Source: Dama dama (lineage: Eukaryota; Chordata; Mammalia; Artiodactyla; Cervidae). From it: a DNA stretch of 64,000 bases. The notes under the pieces are model-generated. The model worked only from the letters and a program-made list of their open reading frames with translations, searched no databases and had not been told where the DNA came from. Shown here in pieces: positions 34,252 to 44,650 of the stretch (positions are counted from its first letter, which is position 1; the number at the start of each line of letters is the position of its first letter). The translations under genes and the position numbers were made by a program. The DNA is taken from positions 130,382,501 to 130,446,500 of the forward strand of contig NC_083685.1 of the NCBI RefSeq assembly GCF_033118175.1, read 5' to 3'.

Positions 34252-34580
34252 GTTCAACGATATTTTCAGAAATACTGTATGATATCACTTATATGTGGAA
34301 TCTAAAAAGTACAACAGACTAGTGAGCATAACAAAAAAAAAAGCAGACTTGCAGATGTAGAGAGCAAGCTAGTGGTTCCCAGTCGGTAGACGCAGGGAGA
34401 GGTGAGACAGGGGTGGGGAACTAAGGGGTACAAACCATTAGATATAAAATAAGCTACAAGGAAAAAAGTAATCAAAGAAGATACAAGGATATACTGTACA
34501 GCAAGGAAAATATAGCCAATATTTTGCAAAACTATAAATGGGGTATATCCCTTAAAATTGTGAAGGACTGCATAGTACTC
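34252..34580 (+). mobile_element. L1 3' end
   Basis: 'atactgtatgatatcacttat', 'atgtggaatctaaaaagtac', 'gcagacttgcagatgtagag' and 'gatatactgtacagcaagg' follow the ruminant L1 3'UTR. It is 5'-truncated against the MIR. Confidence 0.75.
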
Positions 34581-34611
34581 CTGCAATTTGCACAATATTG
34601 AACAACACTTA

Positions 34612-34711
34612 CGGGGTTCCCAGGTGACTCAGAGGTAAAGAATCTGCCTGCCAATGCAGGAGACGTGAATTCGACCCATGGGTCAGGAAGATCCCCTGGA
34701 GAATGAAATGT
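34612..34711 (+). mobile_element. Bov-tA SINE, 5' half only
   Basis: The head and first 100 bases end in 'cccctggagaatgaaatg'; the BovB-like tail is missing. Confidence 0.85.
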
Positions 34712-35285
34712 CACTCTTACACTTGAAAACAAAAATGCTTGTCACAGTCCTCAAGTCTTAAACTAGATGACCGTAGAGCTTAGGACTTGATTGAAGCTCT
34801 CTGACTCCCCAAATTAAGCTTTTTCTACCAGAAGTAGAAGACTTGCCCCTGCACGGCTCTGAGATTCTAGGTACACACTCCAGAAATCCACTGGGACAAG
34901 TTTTTCTTCCAAGTGGGTCACCAGTGATAACCGCAAGTGAATGCATTTTGCAGTGCAGGCAGCTCACCAATCGTTCAAACATCACACGCCCTAAAAGCAC
35001 CACGGACACCTTTAGAACCAAACAGAAAGTGAGATAAGCGGGGTAGAGCGTGGAACAGCCTGTTCTCAGAGGCCAGCAGGCTGCTGGAAAAACAAACAGA
35101 ATCTGCTGAAAATTAATAGGAAGGCAGAGACCTATTGAAGAAATGTTAAGAGGAGCCTCGGTGCTTTTTTCCAATCCCTGATGTAGAGATAAAATGTCAT
35201 TTTTAAAGAGTAGCTTTAAAAAATGGGCTCCACTTGTTGGAACTGAAAGGATGACATTAAATAAGTAGCTTGGATCATCCCCACT
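34712..35285. other. Unique sequence, nothing recognised
   Basis: The minus-strand 138-codon open frame (34758-35174) has no recognised domain. Confidence 0.4.
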
Positions 35286-35488
35286 GGGCTTTCCTGTGGC
35301 TCAGATGGTGAGGAATCCGCCTGCAACACGGGAGACACGGGTTCGATCCCTGCGTTGGGAAGATCCCCTGGAGGAGGAGACGGCTCCCCACTCCAGTGTT
35401 CTTGCCTGGGAAATCCCATGGACAGAGGAGCCTGGTGGGCTGCAGTCCATGGAGTCGGGAAGAGTCAGACACGGCTGAGTGACTAGGT
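35286..35488 (+). mobile_element. Bov-tA SINE
   Basis: A complete copy from gggctttcctgtggctcag to 'ggctgagtgactagg'. Confidence 0.9.
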
Positions 35489-35524
35489 TCTCTCTGAGTG
35501 GCTTCTTCTTGACCAGTTTGTTTC

Positions 35525-35632
35525 TCGGGGGGCACACTGCAGCACACAGGATCTTAGCTCCCCAACCAGGGACCGAACCTGAGCCCTCCGCGGTGGAAAT
35601 ACAGAGTGCTAACCACTGGAGTGCCAGAGAAG
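35525..35632 (-). mobile_element. CHR-type SINE head
   Basis: The complement reads tRNA-like 'cttctctggcactccagtgg' into 'ggttccctggttggggagc' (in part) and 'ctgcagtgtgcc'. The body is truncated. Confidence 0.8.
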
Positions 35633-35715
35633 GGCTTGAGTGTCTCACTCTTATCATGCGGGCCTCAGATCCCAATTCTCTTGCCCGAAGGAGTAGACCA
35701 CTCAGTTCAGAAGGG

Positions 35716-35893
35716 TGCTGTTCAGTCGCCCGGTTGTGTCCTTTGCGAGCCCGTGGACGGCAGTACACCAGGCCTCCCTGTCCCTCACCACCTCCCGGAA
35801 TTTGGCCAAGTTTGTGTCCATCGGGTCGGCGATGCCATCCAGCCATCTCATCCTCTGCCGCCCTCTTTTCCTTTGGCCTTCAGTTTCCCCAGC
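35716..35893 (-). mobile_element. BovB LINE 3' tail
   Basis: The complement keeps the RQRMRWLDGIADPMDTNL-type C-terminal coding segment and the final tail; only about 180 bases remain. Confidence 0.88.
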
Positions 35894-37370
35894 AATTCCT
35901 CGAAGGGGACCCTCACAGTGACTTTCTCTCTCCCTCGTTTCTTTCCCTTCCAGCACTTTTCACAAAGGACAGCTGCTCTCTCTAGATATTCACTCACCGA
36001 CTCTCTTGTCCCCCAACACCCTAGCACCCAACACAGCATCTACAACATCCCAGGGAACAGAAAACAAGTGTTGGATAAGCAGCCCCAGGCCCCGTCCTGC
36101 AGCCCCAACAAAGCATACACCAGGCTCACAGCGGAGAAAGCCGTGTCACCGCCGCCTGTGTGAAAGCAAACAGCCAGTTCCACTTATAAAAATATGCTTT
36201 CAGTTAAGATCACAGGAGATAGTTTCTAACTGATTATGCTGAGCTGGGGAGTGAGATGCAAAGATAATAAACACATTTAATTGAAAACAGATGGAAAGCA
36301 GTCCATTCCCCCATGGGTGACTTGACGGAGGGCCCCTTAGACTACTCTTCTCGCCAGCATTTTATGAGCATAATTTTATATGCCAGAACACACGTTCTCA
36401 TGAGGGGAACATCTCTGCCCCCTCAGCAGTCACTCGATGGTCAATCCATCTTGACAAGGAGTCTTGAGGGTCCATGCTCATTTGCATTTCTGCCCAGGTC
36501 TGGTTCCTGGTACTGCCCAGCTCCAACTTCATAAATAAGAATCCGTAACAGGGGGACACGGTCTAAGATCCTTGAATAGGGCACCAGAGACACTATAATA
36601 GCATCTTTATTGAGTGTCGATTTCCTTCTTGTGCCAAAACACGCCTCCGGGTGATTGGTTCAAAGGATACAACTTGCTAGCAAAGCTGGAGGTTTCTGGT
36701 GATCAGACACAGAGCAGATGTCCCCTGAGTACAAGAATGTTGTTTTTCTAAACAACTGCCCAGCGACTCACAACGGTGCCGCACACACACTGCTGAAGCT
36801 GCCTCTCTGAGGAGGAGCAGCAGAGAAGCCCAAGAAGTCACAGAGGCTTCAGAAACCAAGGTCAAACTCATCAAAAAAGGCCACACACTTTTTCACGGCA
36901 CGGAGAAAATTCCAGGTGCCCGTCCAACCTCAGGTAGGACAGTTCGATGCCTGGTGGTAACCCAGGGCTCCCAGAGGGACGCAGTGTTGCTAAATCTTCA
37001 CATTCTTTTCTAATTATCACGTCCAGGACACTGGGTTTCAGATGCTACTTCTCTGGCTCTCAGGGAAGAACTTAAGCTGGCCAGAGATGTTACCACTTAG
37101 TGCTTCTTCAGATGGGCTAGCCACAAAAAGGAAATGCAAAACCATGTCCTGTTTTCTGAGCCTTTAGTGTAGCTGGACACTCTTGATGAATCTCAGATGC
37201 AACTTTCATTGGTACAAGCAGCACCTAGACTCTCTGCTCCTGGCTGACTCTGGGTGTCACTACGGCTCTGGGGCGTATTAATCATGCCTCCAACTCTCTC
37301 TTCCACATAGTTCATATTTTTAATCTACTGTCTTTTATTCTCCTCAACCTTTACCCTATATTTTGCCCTG
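35894..37370. other. Long stretch with no recognised repeat
   Basis: About 1.5 kb without a SINE or LINE I can name. Several open frames overlap at 35606-36233, none with a recognisable domain. Confidence 0.4.
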
Positions 37371-37494
37371 TGCCCATCCATCTATCCATCCATCCATCCA
37401 TCCATCCATCCACCCACCCACCCACCCACCCATCCACCCACTCACCCACCCATCCGTCCATCTGTCCATCCATTCACCCGTCCATCCATCCATA
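37371..37494. repeat. TCCA/CACC tetranucleotide microsatellite
   Basis: Runs of (TCCA)n change to (CACC)n and back with few interruptions. Repetitive threonine/proline/serine/histidine frames on one strand and glycine/tryptophan frames on the other are by-products. Confidence 0.95.
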
Positions 37495-37960
37495 TGAACA
37501 GAGCGTCTGTCTCTCACCAGATACAGTGCTACTTGCTGGGGATGCACTGGTGAACAAGATAGAGTCTAAGACCTCATGGAACATCATACCTAATAGTGGA
37601 GACAGGCGCGAAGATGGACCATTTATTGCACCTGTGGTCATTTTTAGACTGGAGATGCTTGAAAGGGGCTGGGGACCAGAGGGAGGGCAGGTCTACATGG
37701 ATGGGCGGGAGGCAGGAGGTGTCATGGACCCCTTCATGGAGGACGTGACAAGGAGGAGTCCCCAGGAGGATGGGAGCACAAACGAGGAAAGGGGGAAAGT
37801 ATGACATTCGAGGCAGAGTGAGAAACACAACCCAAGGCGCAGAAACCCACAGCCCTGGGATGCTCAGCGCCGGGGTGGGGAGCGCGGGGAGGAAGTGGGC
37901 AGGGCTGAGTCGGGGAGCTCCTGGTGCGCCTTGCCAAGACGGATGACTTGGAGGTTTGAG
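37495..37960. mobile_element. Ancient interspersed repeat, probably L2
   Basis: 'cagatacagtgctacttgc', 'ggggatgcactggtgaacaa', 'gaggacgtgacaaggagg' and 'aaacccacagccctgggatg' follow a common old mammalian repeat that also occurs reversed at 9225-9640. Confidence 0.45.
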
Positions 37961-38012
37961 GGTGACCCGAGAACTGTGTTTGGTACTCCCCCAAAATAAC
38001 CTTCCTTTCAAT

Positions 38013-38195
38013 TGGTCTGCCTGCAATGCAGGAGACGCAAGAGACGTGGGTTGGATCCCTGGATCAGAAAGATCCACTAGAGAAGGAAATGGCACTCCAG
38101 TGTTCTTGCTGGGAAATCCCAGGGACAGAGGAGCCTGGTGAGTACAGTCCATGGGGTCGCAAAGAGTCAGACACAACTGAATAACTAAATAACAG
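38013..38195 (+). mobile_element. Bov-tA SINE, 5'-truncated
   Basis: It starts inside the tRNA-like region (ggtctgcctgcaatgcagg) and ends in aactaaataacagc. Confidence 0.88.
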
Positions 38196-38301
38196 CAAAT
38201 ATTAAGTTTACCCCATAAAAATGAAATACTAGCTGTTAAAAGTGTTCTGAGTTATAAGAACTTTTCTTTCATTCATATACATGAATGTGTATAGTATGTA
38301 T

Positions 38302-38379
38302 GTGTACACATGCACACATACATGCACACTCACACATACACGCACACACACACATACACACACACTCACACACACACAC
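38302..38379. repeat. CA/CATA/CACT imperfect microsatellite
   Basis: Alternating purine-pyrimidine sequence of CA with TACA and CTCA interruptions. Confidence 0.9.
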
Positions 38380-38612
38380 CTGCTCTCTGAGCGCCCTGCT
38401 ACTTGGGGACAGGACACGCCCACTCATCTCTCCCTCTACTATACGCAAGGATAAGGGAGCGCATCCATCCATTTTCTCTCCAGTTTACATTCTTTTTCCT
38501 GAAGTTAGGCTTTCCATTCATCACCTTCCTCTTAAGCCCACAGGCCGGGCCCCACATTCAGGGGCAGTTGACGCCCTCAGAGCTTCGGCGCTGACAGGGG
38601 TTTTGTGTTTAG

Positions 38613-38806
38613 AGCACCCCGTGAGAGGAGGAAGGAGAACAAGAAGGAAGCCCTCTTTGAAGAGCAGCCCCAGCCCCTCGGTCAGAGGCTGCCGAAAGGG
38701 GAAGGGGCCCAGATTGCGGGCGACGAGACCAGGGACGCAGGAGCTGACAAGGCTGTGGAGGACGGCGCTCCTCTCAGCAAGAGAGAGTCCCGGAAGGACG
38801 CCAGGG
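38613..38806 (+). CDS. Candidate internal exon of an unrecognised gene
   Basis: A pyrimidine-rich tract and AG at 38611-38612 precede a 194-base stretch open in one plus-strand frame (entering with one base to complete a codon). It ends at a strong donor, GTAAGG at 38807. The encoded residues are highly charged: RERRKENKKEALFEEQ near the start and LSKRESRKDARG at the end. I recognise no family, and the reading phase does not fit directly onto the other candidate exon at 46406. The donor is the first of eight near-identical copies in the minisatellite that follows, so the apparent splice site may be a repeat feature rather than a selected one. Confidence 0.22.
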
Positions 38807-39058
38807 GTAAGGCCAGCCATCCGGGGGCATCTGCGGGGGTAAGGCCAGCCATCCTGGGGCATCTGCGGGGGTAAGGCCGGCCGTCCTGGGGAACCTGTGG
38901 GGGTAAGGCCAGCCATCCGGGGGCATCTGCGGGGGTAAGGCCGGCCGTCCTGGGGAACCTGCGGGGTAAGGCCGGCCGTCCTGGGGCATCTGCGGGGGTA
39001 AGGCTGGCCGTCCTGGGGCATCTGCGGGGGTAAGGTCAGCCGTCCTGGGGAACCTGCA
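38804..39058. repeat. 32-bp minisatellite, eight copies, each with a splice-donor-like motif
   Basis: Units start at 38804, 38836, 38868, 38900, 38932, 38964 (31 bp), 38995 and 39027. Each begins GGGGTAAGG, a consensus 5' splice site, followed by 'ccagccatcc' or 'ccggccgtcc' and either 'ggcatctgcg' or 'gaacctg'. Two alternating variants show that unit order was shaped by unequal exchange. There are no variable spacers. Confidence 0.95.
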
Positions 39059-39489
39059 GGCTTTCTTCCGTTTCAGGAACTGGGGCAAGGGGGCAAGGGC
39101 AGAGCTGATGTGATGGGACCCAGGGAATGGAGGTGGGGGGATTGAGGTTATAAAGTGCAAGTCTGCAGAGCTACAGTGCTCAGGACATAGCATCCGACCC
39201 CAAGGCTCTCACTTCTGACTTTAGGTCAAACCGGGGTTGGGCAAAAGCGGACGGCTCCCAGGGACGCCGACAGCCAGGCAGGGCAGGGGCTCAGTGGCCA
39301 GACCACAGGTGCTGCGCCCTCAGGGAGAGAGTCTGCTTCTGGCCAAGGACACGCGAGCCCTTCCCGACACGCTGCCTTCACGCCTGGGAGCTGGGCTCTT
39401 CCCGCAAAGCAGGGACCGCGCCGGGCACACCCCATTCAGGCAGGAAGAGCTCAGCTGCCAACGAGGCATCCTTCGAGACTGGAGGGCAG
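39059..39489. other. GC-rich unique sequence
   Basis: No element recognised. It forms part of a 255-codon open frame (39237-40004) that runs through a SINE and is not supported as coding. Confidence 0.4.
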
Positions 39490-39640
39490 GGATGGCCCTG
39501 GTGGTCCAGCGGAGAGGCAACCATGTTGCAACGCAAGGGACTCAGGTTCCACTCGCCGTGGGGCCACCAAGCCCACCCACCGCAGGGAAGATGCCCCAGG
39601 ACGCAACGGAGAGCCGACACAGCCAAACATTTAAAAACAG
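39490..39640 (+). mobile_element. CHR-type SINE, diverged
   Basis: The head 'tggccctggtggtccagcgg' and the end 'gacacagccaaacatttaaa' are recognisable; the middle is degraded. Confidence 0.7.
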
Positions 39641-40244
39641 AAGAATGGGGATGCATCCCCTCGTGCCAGCGGCAGACACCAGGGCGGGGCCGCGGCCGGG
39701 AGCTGGAGCCCAGAAGAGAGAGGAAGACAGGCAAGGCCTCTTCGCATTTCCGCCTCGTGCTGTAGCCGAGAAGCCGCACCTTCTGCAGAATCGCGCACGG
39801 GATGGTTCTGCTTGGTGTGCCTCCTGGATGCAGGAGAGAAAAGCGGGGGGTGTTTTTAAGGTGAAATGTTATCTTCAAGCCTCACTTACTAACTGGATGG
39901 TGCAATCCTTTCTGATCATTAACTCAGAGCTCTCACTTATTCCGAGTCCCAAACAGAGTGACAAATTCCAGTTGCCAGAGCCAGGGTTACATAAATCCTC
40001 CTGACTGCCTCCTGACCCCGCTCACACAGAATCAGGAAGGGGTCTTAGGGATGCAGACCCAGCTCACATTTTGCAAATCGGTTTCTAGTCCCTAAAAGTC
40101 TTCTTGGTTTCAGCCACATGGAAGCCAGTGAAAACTGTGAAGATGTGAACCAGGTAAAACTGAGCTTAGAAAGCTTTTGCAAGCTTTGCCAAGTCTGGTC
40201 CTGCTCCCCAGCACTGAAACTAGTCCTTAAGAAGCTCCGTGGGG
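39641..40244. other. Unique sequence, nothing recognised
   Basis: No element recognised. Confidence 0.4.
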
Positions 40245-40400
40245 GGACTTCCCTGTGGCCCAGTGGCTAAGACTCCATGCTCCCAATGCAGGGGGCCCAG
40301 GTTCAATCCCTGGTCAGGGAACTAAGATCCCACATGCCACAACTAGGACCTGAAGCCACCAAATAAATAAATAAAAACAAACATTTAAAAAAAAGAAAAA
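40245..40400 (+). mobile_element. CHR-type SINE
   Basis: From gggacttccctgtggccc through 'ggtcagggaactaagatccc' to an (AAAT)n and A-rich tail. Confidence 0.88.
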
Positions 40401-41035
40401 AGGAAGACTTGTGGGAAAGGGAAAGAGGAGAGATACAGCAAAAGTAGGAAAGAGGAGACAACTTATCTTAGGCTAACAACTTCAACTTTGAAGCAAAGCA
40501 AGTGCAAACTCTTTGTCGCCAACGGAATTCAGAATGAGTGTCAACTTCAAAGGCACAGGAGACAGACATCTGGCTCCTCTTGTCTCCCAGCTCAGAGGCC
40601 TTCTGAGGGTCTGCACACGAGCCCACAGCGTTCCAGACCCCTGCACGCAGCCGTGTTGACTCTCCCCCAGGCTTCCAACCTTTTCATTCACATTCCCCTC
40701 CAGCTCTGCTTAGAGATCAAAGCCCTAGCGTCGTGCACCAACCACGCGCACAGTCAGCTAAGTGACAGGCACTTTGGGAGCGTGTAGGGTACAAGAGTGG
40801 GCTCATTCTGTCATTCACTGACTATGTGGTGAGCACCCACTCTGCTCTAGACAGTTTCAGGCTGAAAACCCCTCAGTGAATACAAACCAGAGGAGATCGT
40901 CCACAACACAAACGCAGAAATCACTCAGCTGAGAGACGAGGGTAGCATGGACCTGCATGGAAACAGTATTAGAAAGGTCCCCCTCTGAAACACGTGGTGC
41001 TCAGGGAAGGAGTTCAAATGGAAGCCCATACATGT
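40401..41035. other. Mostly unique sequence with an old repeat scrap
   Basis: 'tcattcactgactatgtggtg' and 'gagcacccactctgctctag' (about 40805-40855) resemble the start of the probable-L2 repeat seen at 37495. Nothing else was recognised. Confidence 0.35.
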
Positions 41036-41376
41036 TGGGCTTCCCGGGCGGCTCAGACGGTAAAGAATCTGCCTGCAGTGCAGGAGACCTGGGTTCGATC
41101 CCTGGGTCGGGAAGATCCCCTGGAGAAGGGCATGGCAACCTACTCCAGTGTTCCTGGGCCTCCCTCGTGGCTCAGACAGTAAAGAATCTGCCAGTAATGT
41201 AGGAGACCTGGGTTCGATCCCTGGGTTGGGAAGATCCCCTGGACAAGGGAAGGGCAACCCACTTTAGTATTCTTGCCTGGAGAATCCCGTGGACAGAGGA
41301 GCCTGGTGGGCTACAATCCATTGGGTCATGAAGAGTTGGACATGACTGAATGACTAACACTTTCACTTTCACACGT
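41036..41376 (+). mobile_element. Dimeric Bov-tA SINE
   Basis: A first unit (41036-41153) consists of the head and about half the body up to 'ctactccagtgttcctg'. It is joined directly to a complete second unit (about 41154-41376) starting at ggcctccctcgtggctcag. Both heads keep the gacctgggttcgatccctgg B-box region. Confidence 0.92.
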
Positions 41377-41463
41377 TAAATATTATTGTATGTGCCTGGA
41401 TGCTCTGTTGATAGACTGACTTTCTATGCATGATTAATGACATAAAATATTTAATTTATACTT

Positions 41464-41699
41464 TATCATTAAAAACGGCTTCCTAGGTGGTTCAGTGGTA
41501 AAGACTCCACCTGCCAATGCAGGAGATGGAGGAAACGTGAGTTCAGTCCCTGGGTCAGGAAGATCCCTGGAGGAGGAAACGGCAACCTATTCCAATATTC
41601 TTGCTGGGAAAACCTCACGGACAGAGGAGCCTGGGGGGCTACAGTCCATGGGGTCACAGAGAGTTGGACATGACTGACCAACTGAGCATATCATTAAAA
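41464..41699 (+). mobile_element. Bov-tA SINE with 11-bp TSD
   Basis: The element spans about 41475-41688. tatcattaaaa is identical at 41464-41474 and 41689-41699. Confidence 0.92.
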
Positions 41700-41825
41700 T
41701 AACACACTAATGCAGAGAATGCAGTTATGGACCATATTCTATTCTCCAACTCATCTCCAGCCTCCCAGAGCAGTGTGGGCAGAGGGAGAATTTGAATGCC
41801 ACTTTCATCTGCATATGGTCCCATC
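41692..41825 (+). repeat. Left arm of an inverted duplication
   Basis: This arm matches the reverse complement of about 42995-43132. A 30-base block is identical in both arms (41767-41796 here). The flanking parts carry scattered substitutions and one 8-bp length difference. Confidence 0.85.
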
Positions 41826-42797
41826 TGGGCCGAATCAATGACCCCAGGAGGTCAGGGCTTGGTCCCTAAGGGGGTGGTGGAAGCTATGGAAGGCGTCGTG
41901 GGAGCCTGCAGTTCAGACTCTGCCATGTGAGCCCGACTGTTTCTTATGTCCTCCCACTTGAAAGTGATTAGGACTTTCTTCCATTTGGGGTTTTTTACCC
42001 ACTTCTGTCCCTGAAAGGCTCCGGAAATTACACAGCAAGTTTTCCACCAGATGCTCCTACAAGCAGCCGACAGTCCCTCACAGCTGCCCGACTGCCCTCC
42101 CCACATGTCACAGGCCTGACGTGGCACAGAGGAAGGGAGACTCGAGCCCACGGCCCTGCCGCCTCCGGAATGCCCAGCTCCAAAGCCAGGTTGCCTGGGG
42201 AGGCGCCTCTAAACCACCAGGGGTTCTGCCAGGCAAGAGATTCCGGCAGGAAATATCCAGGCATGTAAGATGTCAAGTCGGATTGGTGGGGAGGGGGAGA
42301 TGGAGAAATGTTCCAGAAGAAACGGGCTTGCTTGGAAAAGTGCGGTTTCTGAAGCAATTTTTGGAACCTTAGTTCAGAGAATAGCGGGAGCGACTGCATC
42401 TAGGGGACCGGCGGGCACTCCCCAGCCCCGGACTCACATGCAGCGTGAAATTTGAACCTTGGCCTTTGCATTCGACCACCTCTCCTTGGGGGTATGTGAG
42501 GAGATCGGGAAGACTGCAGACCAAAGGAGCACTTGCTCCAGCGTGTCGGGGTCAGGGAGCACAACTCTCGGGCCAACTCTGCACTTTCCGCCCAAACATG
42601 CTCGAGACTAGATGGCTGAGCTGAGCGTGGCTCGGTTTTCTCGGAGAATAGCAGATGGTTGGACGAGAAAGGAGAGCAGAGAGCAAAGGTTCAGAAAGGG
42701 TGAAGGTCCACCCCTCACACATGGCTTTGTTCACCTCAGCCCATATCCTGGTGCCCTGGTTCTACTTGGGCAAAACGGAGTTCATTGCACTCAGCTT
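41826..42797. other. Loop between the inverted arms, unique sequence
   Basis: About 1 kb with no recognised element. Open frames on both strands (e.g. 42028-42399 minus) have no recognised domain. Confidence 0.4.
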
Positions 42798-42994
42798 GTG
42801 AAGTCACTTCAGTCGTGCCCAATTCTTGGCGACCCTATGGACCATAGCCCGCCAGGCTCCTCTGTCCATGGCATTCTCCAGGCAAGAATACTGGAGTGGG
42901 TTTCCGTTCCTTTCTCCAGGGGATCTTCCCCACCCAGGGATCAAACTCGGGTCTCCTGCATTGCAGGCAGATTCTTTACCATCTGAGCCACCAG
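42798..42994 (-). mobile_element. Bov-tA SINE at the edge of an inverted arm
   Basis: A complete reversed copy whose head end coincides with the first base of the right arm of the inverted duplication. Confidence 0.9.
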
Positions 42995-43132
42995 GATGGG
43001 ACCAGAGTAGACGATGTAGACGAGAGTGGCGTTCAAATTCTCCCTCTGCCCACACTGCTCTAAGAGGCTGGAGGCAAGTTGGAGAACAGAACGTGGTCCA
43101 TAAATGCATTCTCTGCAGTGGTGTTTTTTTTT
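42995..43132 (-). repeat. Right arm of an inverted duplication
   Basis: Read on the minus strand it is the counterpart of about 41692-41825. It has an extra 8 bp (acgatgta region) relative to the left arm. Confidence 0.85.
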
Positions 43133-43189
43133 AACCAAACCTCACCCAAACCCGCCTCCGTGCAGCTTCCTTTGTTGGTTCTAGTTTCG

Positions 43190-43420
43190 TCCACAGGGTC
43201 TGGTCAGACGAGCTTGACCCCTGTTCTTCATGGCAGCCTTCAGATATTTGAGAGTGACTGCATGTCTCCCGCCAGATTCATTCATCTTCCGTCTAACCAT
43301 TCCCACTCCTTTCAGTTATGCCCCAAAGAACAAAGAGCGTTTTAGGGTTTCCACACCATTGTCACCATTCTCCTCTGAAGGAGCCACAGTGGGTCCAGGT
43401 GCCCTTAAACTGAATTCAAG
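43190..43420. mobile_element. Probable ancient CR1/L3-type repeat
   Basis: 'gcagccttcagatatttgag' and 'cattcccactcctttcag' are reminiscent of a very old amniote LINE family. The assignment is weak and from memory. Confidence 0.35.
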
Positions 43421-43519
43421 GATTCACCTGTGATGAGACCAAGAAGAGAACACTGGGTCCATTCCCTTCTTGTTCCAGATTCTATGTCTACTGATGCAGG
43501 CAGTGGCCTTGTAGACAGG

Positions 43520-43638
43520 TTCTCAGTCACTCAGTCATGTCTGATTCTTTGCAACTCATGAACTGTAGCCTGCCAGGCTCCTCTGTCCATGGGACTTTCC
43601 AGGCAAGAATCCTGGAGTGGGTAGCCATTTCCTTCTTC
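43520..43638 (-). mobile_element. Bov-tA SINE fragment
   Basis: The 3' half of a reversed copy ('tctcagtcactcagtcatg' to 'gccatttccttcttc'). Confidence 0.85.
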
Positions 43639-43650
43639 AATCCACTCACA

Positions 43651-44345
43651 CAGTTCAGTTCAGTTCAGTCGCTCAGTCATGTCTGACTCTTTGTGACCCC
43701 ATGGACGGCAGCATGCCAGGCCTCCCTGTCCATCACCAACTCCCGGAGCTTGCTCAAACTCATGTCCATTGAGTTGGTGATGCCATCCAACCATCTCATC
43801 CTCTGTCATCCCCTTCTCCTCCTGCCCTCAATCTTTCCCAGCATCAGGGCCTTTTCCAATGAGTCAGTTCTTTGCATCAGGTGGCCAAAGTACTGGAGTT
43901 TCAGCTTCAGCACCAGTCATTCCAATGAATATTCAGGACTGATTTCCTTTAGGATGGACCGGTTGGATCTCCTTGCAGTCCAGAGGACTCTCAAGAGTCT
44001 TCTCCAACACCACAGTTCAAAAGCATCAATTCTTCAGCGCTCAACTTTCTTTATGGTCCACCTCTCACATCCACATATGATTACTGGAAAAAACACAGCT
44101 TTGACTATATGGGCCTTTGTTGGCAAAGTAATGTCTCTCCTTTTTAATATGCTGTATAGGTTGGTCATAGCTTTTCTTCCAAGGAGTAAATGTCTTTTAA
44201 CTTCATGGCTGCAGTCACCATCTGCAGTGATTTTGGAGCCCAAGAAAACAGTCTCTCACTGTCTCCATTGTTTCCCCCTCTATTTGCCGTGAAGTGATGG
44301 GACCGGATGCCACGGTCTTAGTCTCCTGAACGTTGAGTTTTAAGG
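43651..44345 (-). mobile_element. BovB LINE 3' fragment
   Basis: It starts with a (CAGTT)4 tail complement. The minus strand encodes ITADGDCSHEVKRHLLLGRK and AHIVKAVFFPVIICGCERW before frame loss. A 6-bp ctcaca at 43645-43650 and 44346-44351 may be its TSD. It is nearly as long as the copy at 30066. Confidence 0.9.
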
Positions 44346-44499
44346 CTCACAGAGCAGGCAGCAAATTTGTCCTGCTGCCGATTTCCCTAAAGCTTTGCAA
44401 ACTAGGAAGTGTTTTCCTGTTTTTAACTGGCTGACGAAGAAATCAAAAGAGGACTATTTGGTGACACAGAAGAATGAAATGAAAGTCAGAATGTAGTGC

Positions 44500-44650
44500 C
44501 CATGAATAAAGTTTCACTGGGACACAGTCAGCCCCACCCACTCATTTGCATATTTGCATACTGTCTGTGGCTACTCTGGTGCTGTGATAGATGAGATGGC
44601 CCACAAAGGCTTAAATGTTTACTATCAGGCCATCAGCGGAGAAAGTCCTC
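44500..44650 (+). mobile_element. Ancient interspersed repeat, copy 1 of 2
   Basis: 'gaataaagtttcactgggacacag', 'catttgcatatttgcatac' and 'gatggcccacaaaggc' share landmarks with 51260-51485. The family is old and common in mammals, but I do not name it with confidence. Confidence 0.5.

Noticed and set aside
38804..39058. CRISPR-like regular array
   Set aside because: Units are contiguous 31-32-bp repeats with no variable spacers, no leader and no cas genes, in a mammalian genome.
39237..40004. 255-codon open frame, the longest in the window
   Set aside because: It runs straight through a CHR-type SINE, has no recognisable domain and overlaps long frames on the other strand, as expected in GC-rich DNA.
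41036..41110. tRNA gene
   Set aside because: Bov-tA and CHR heads contain A- and B-box-like motifs (e.g. ggttcgatccctgg) but do not keep a foldable tRNA with an intact acceptor stem. They are SINE promoters.
43693..44292. 199-codon plus-strand frame
   Set aside because: It is antisense to the BovB reverse-transcriptase C-terminus. The same shadow recurs at 11249, 27179, 30389 and 57020.
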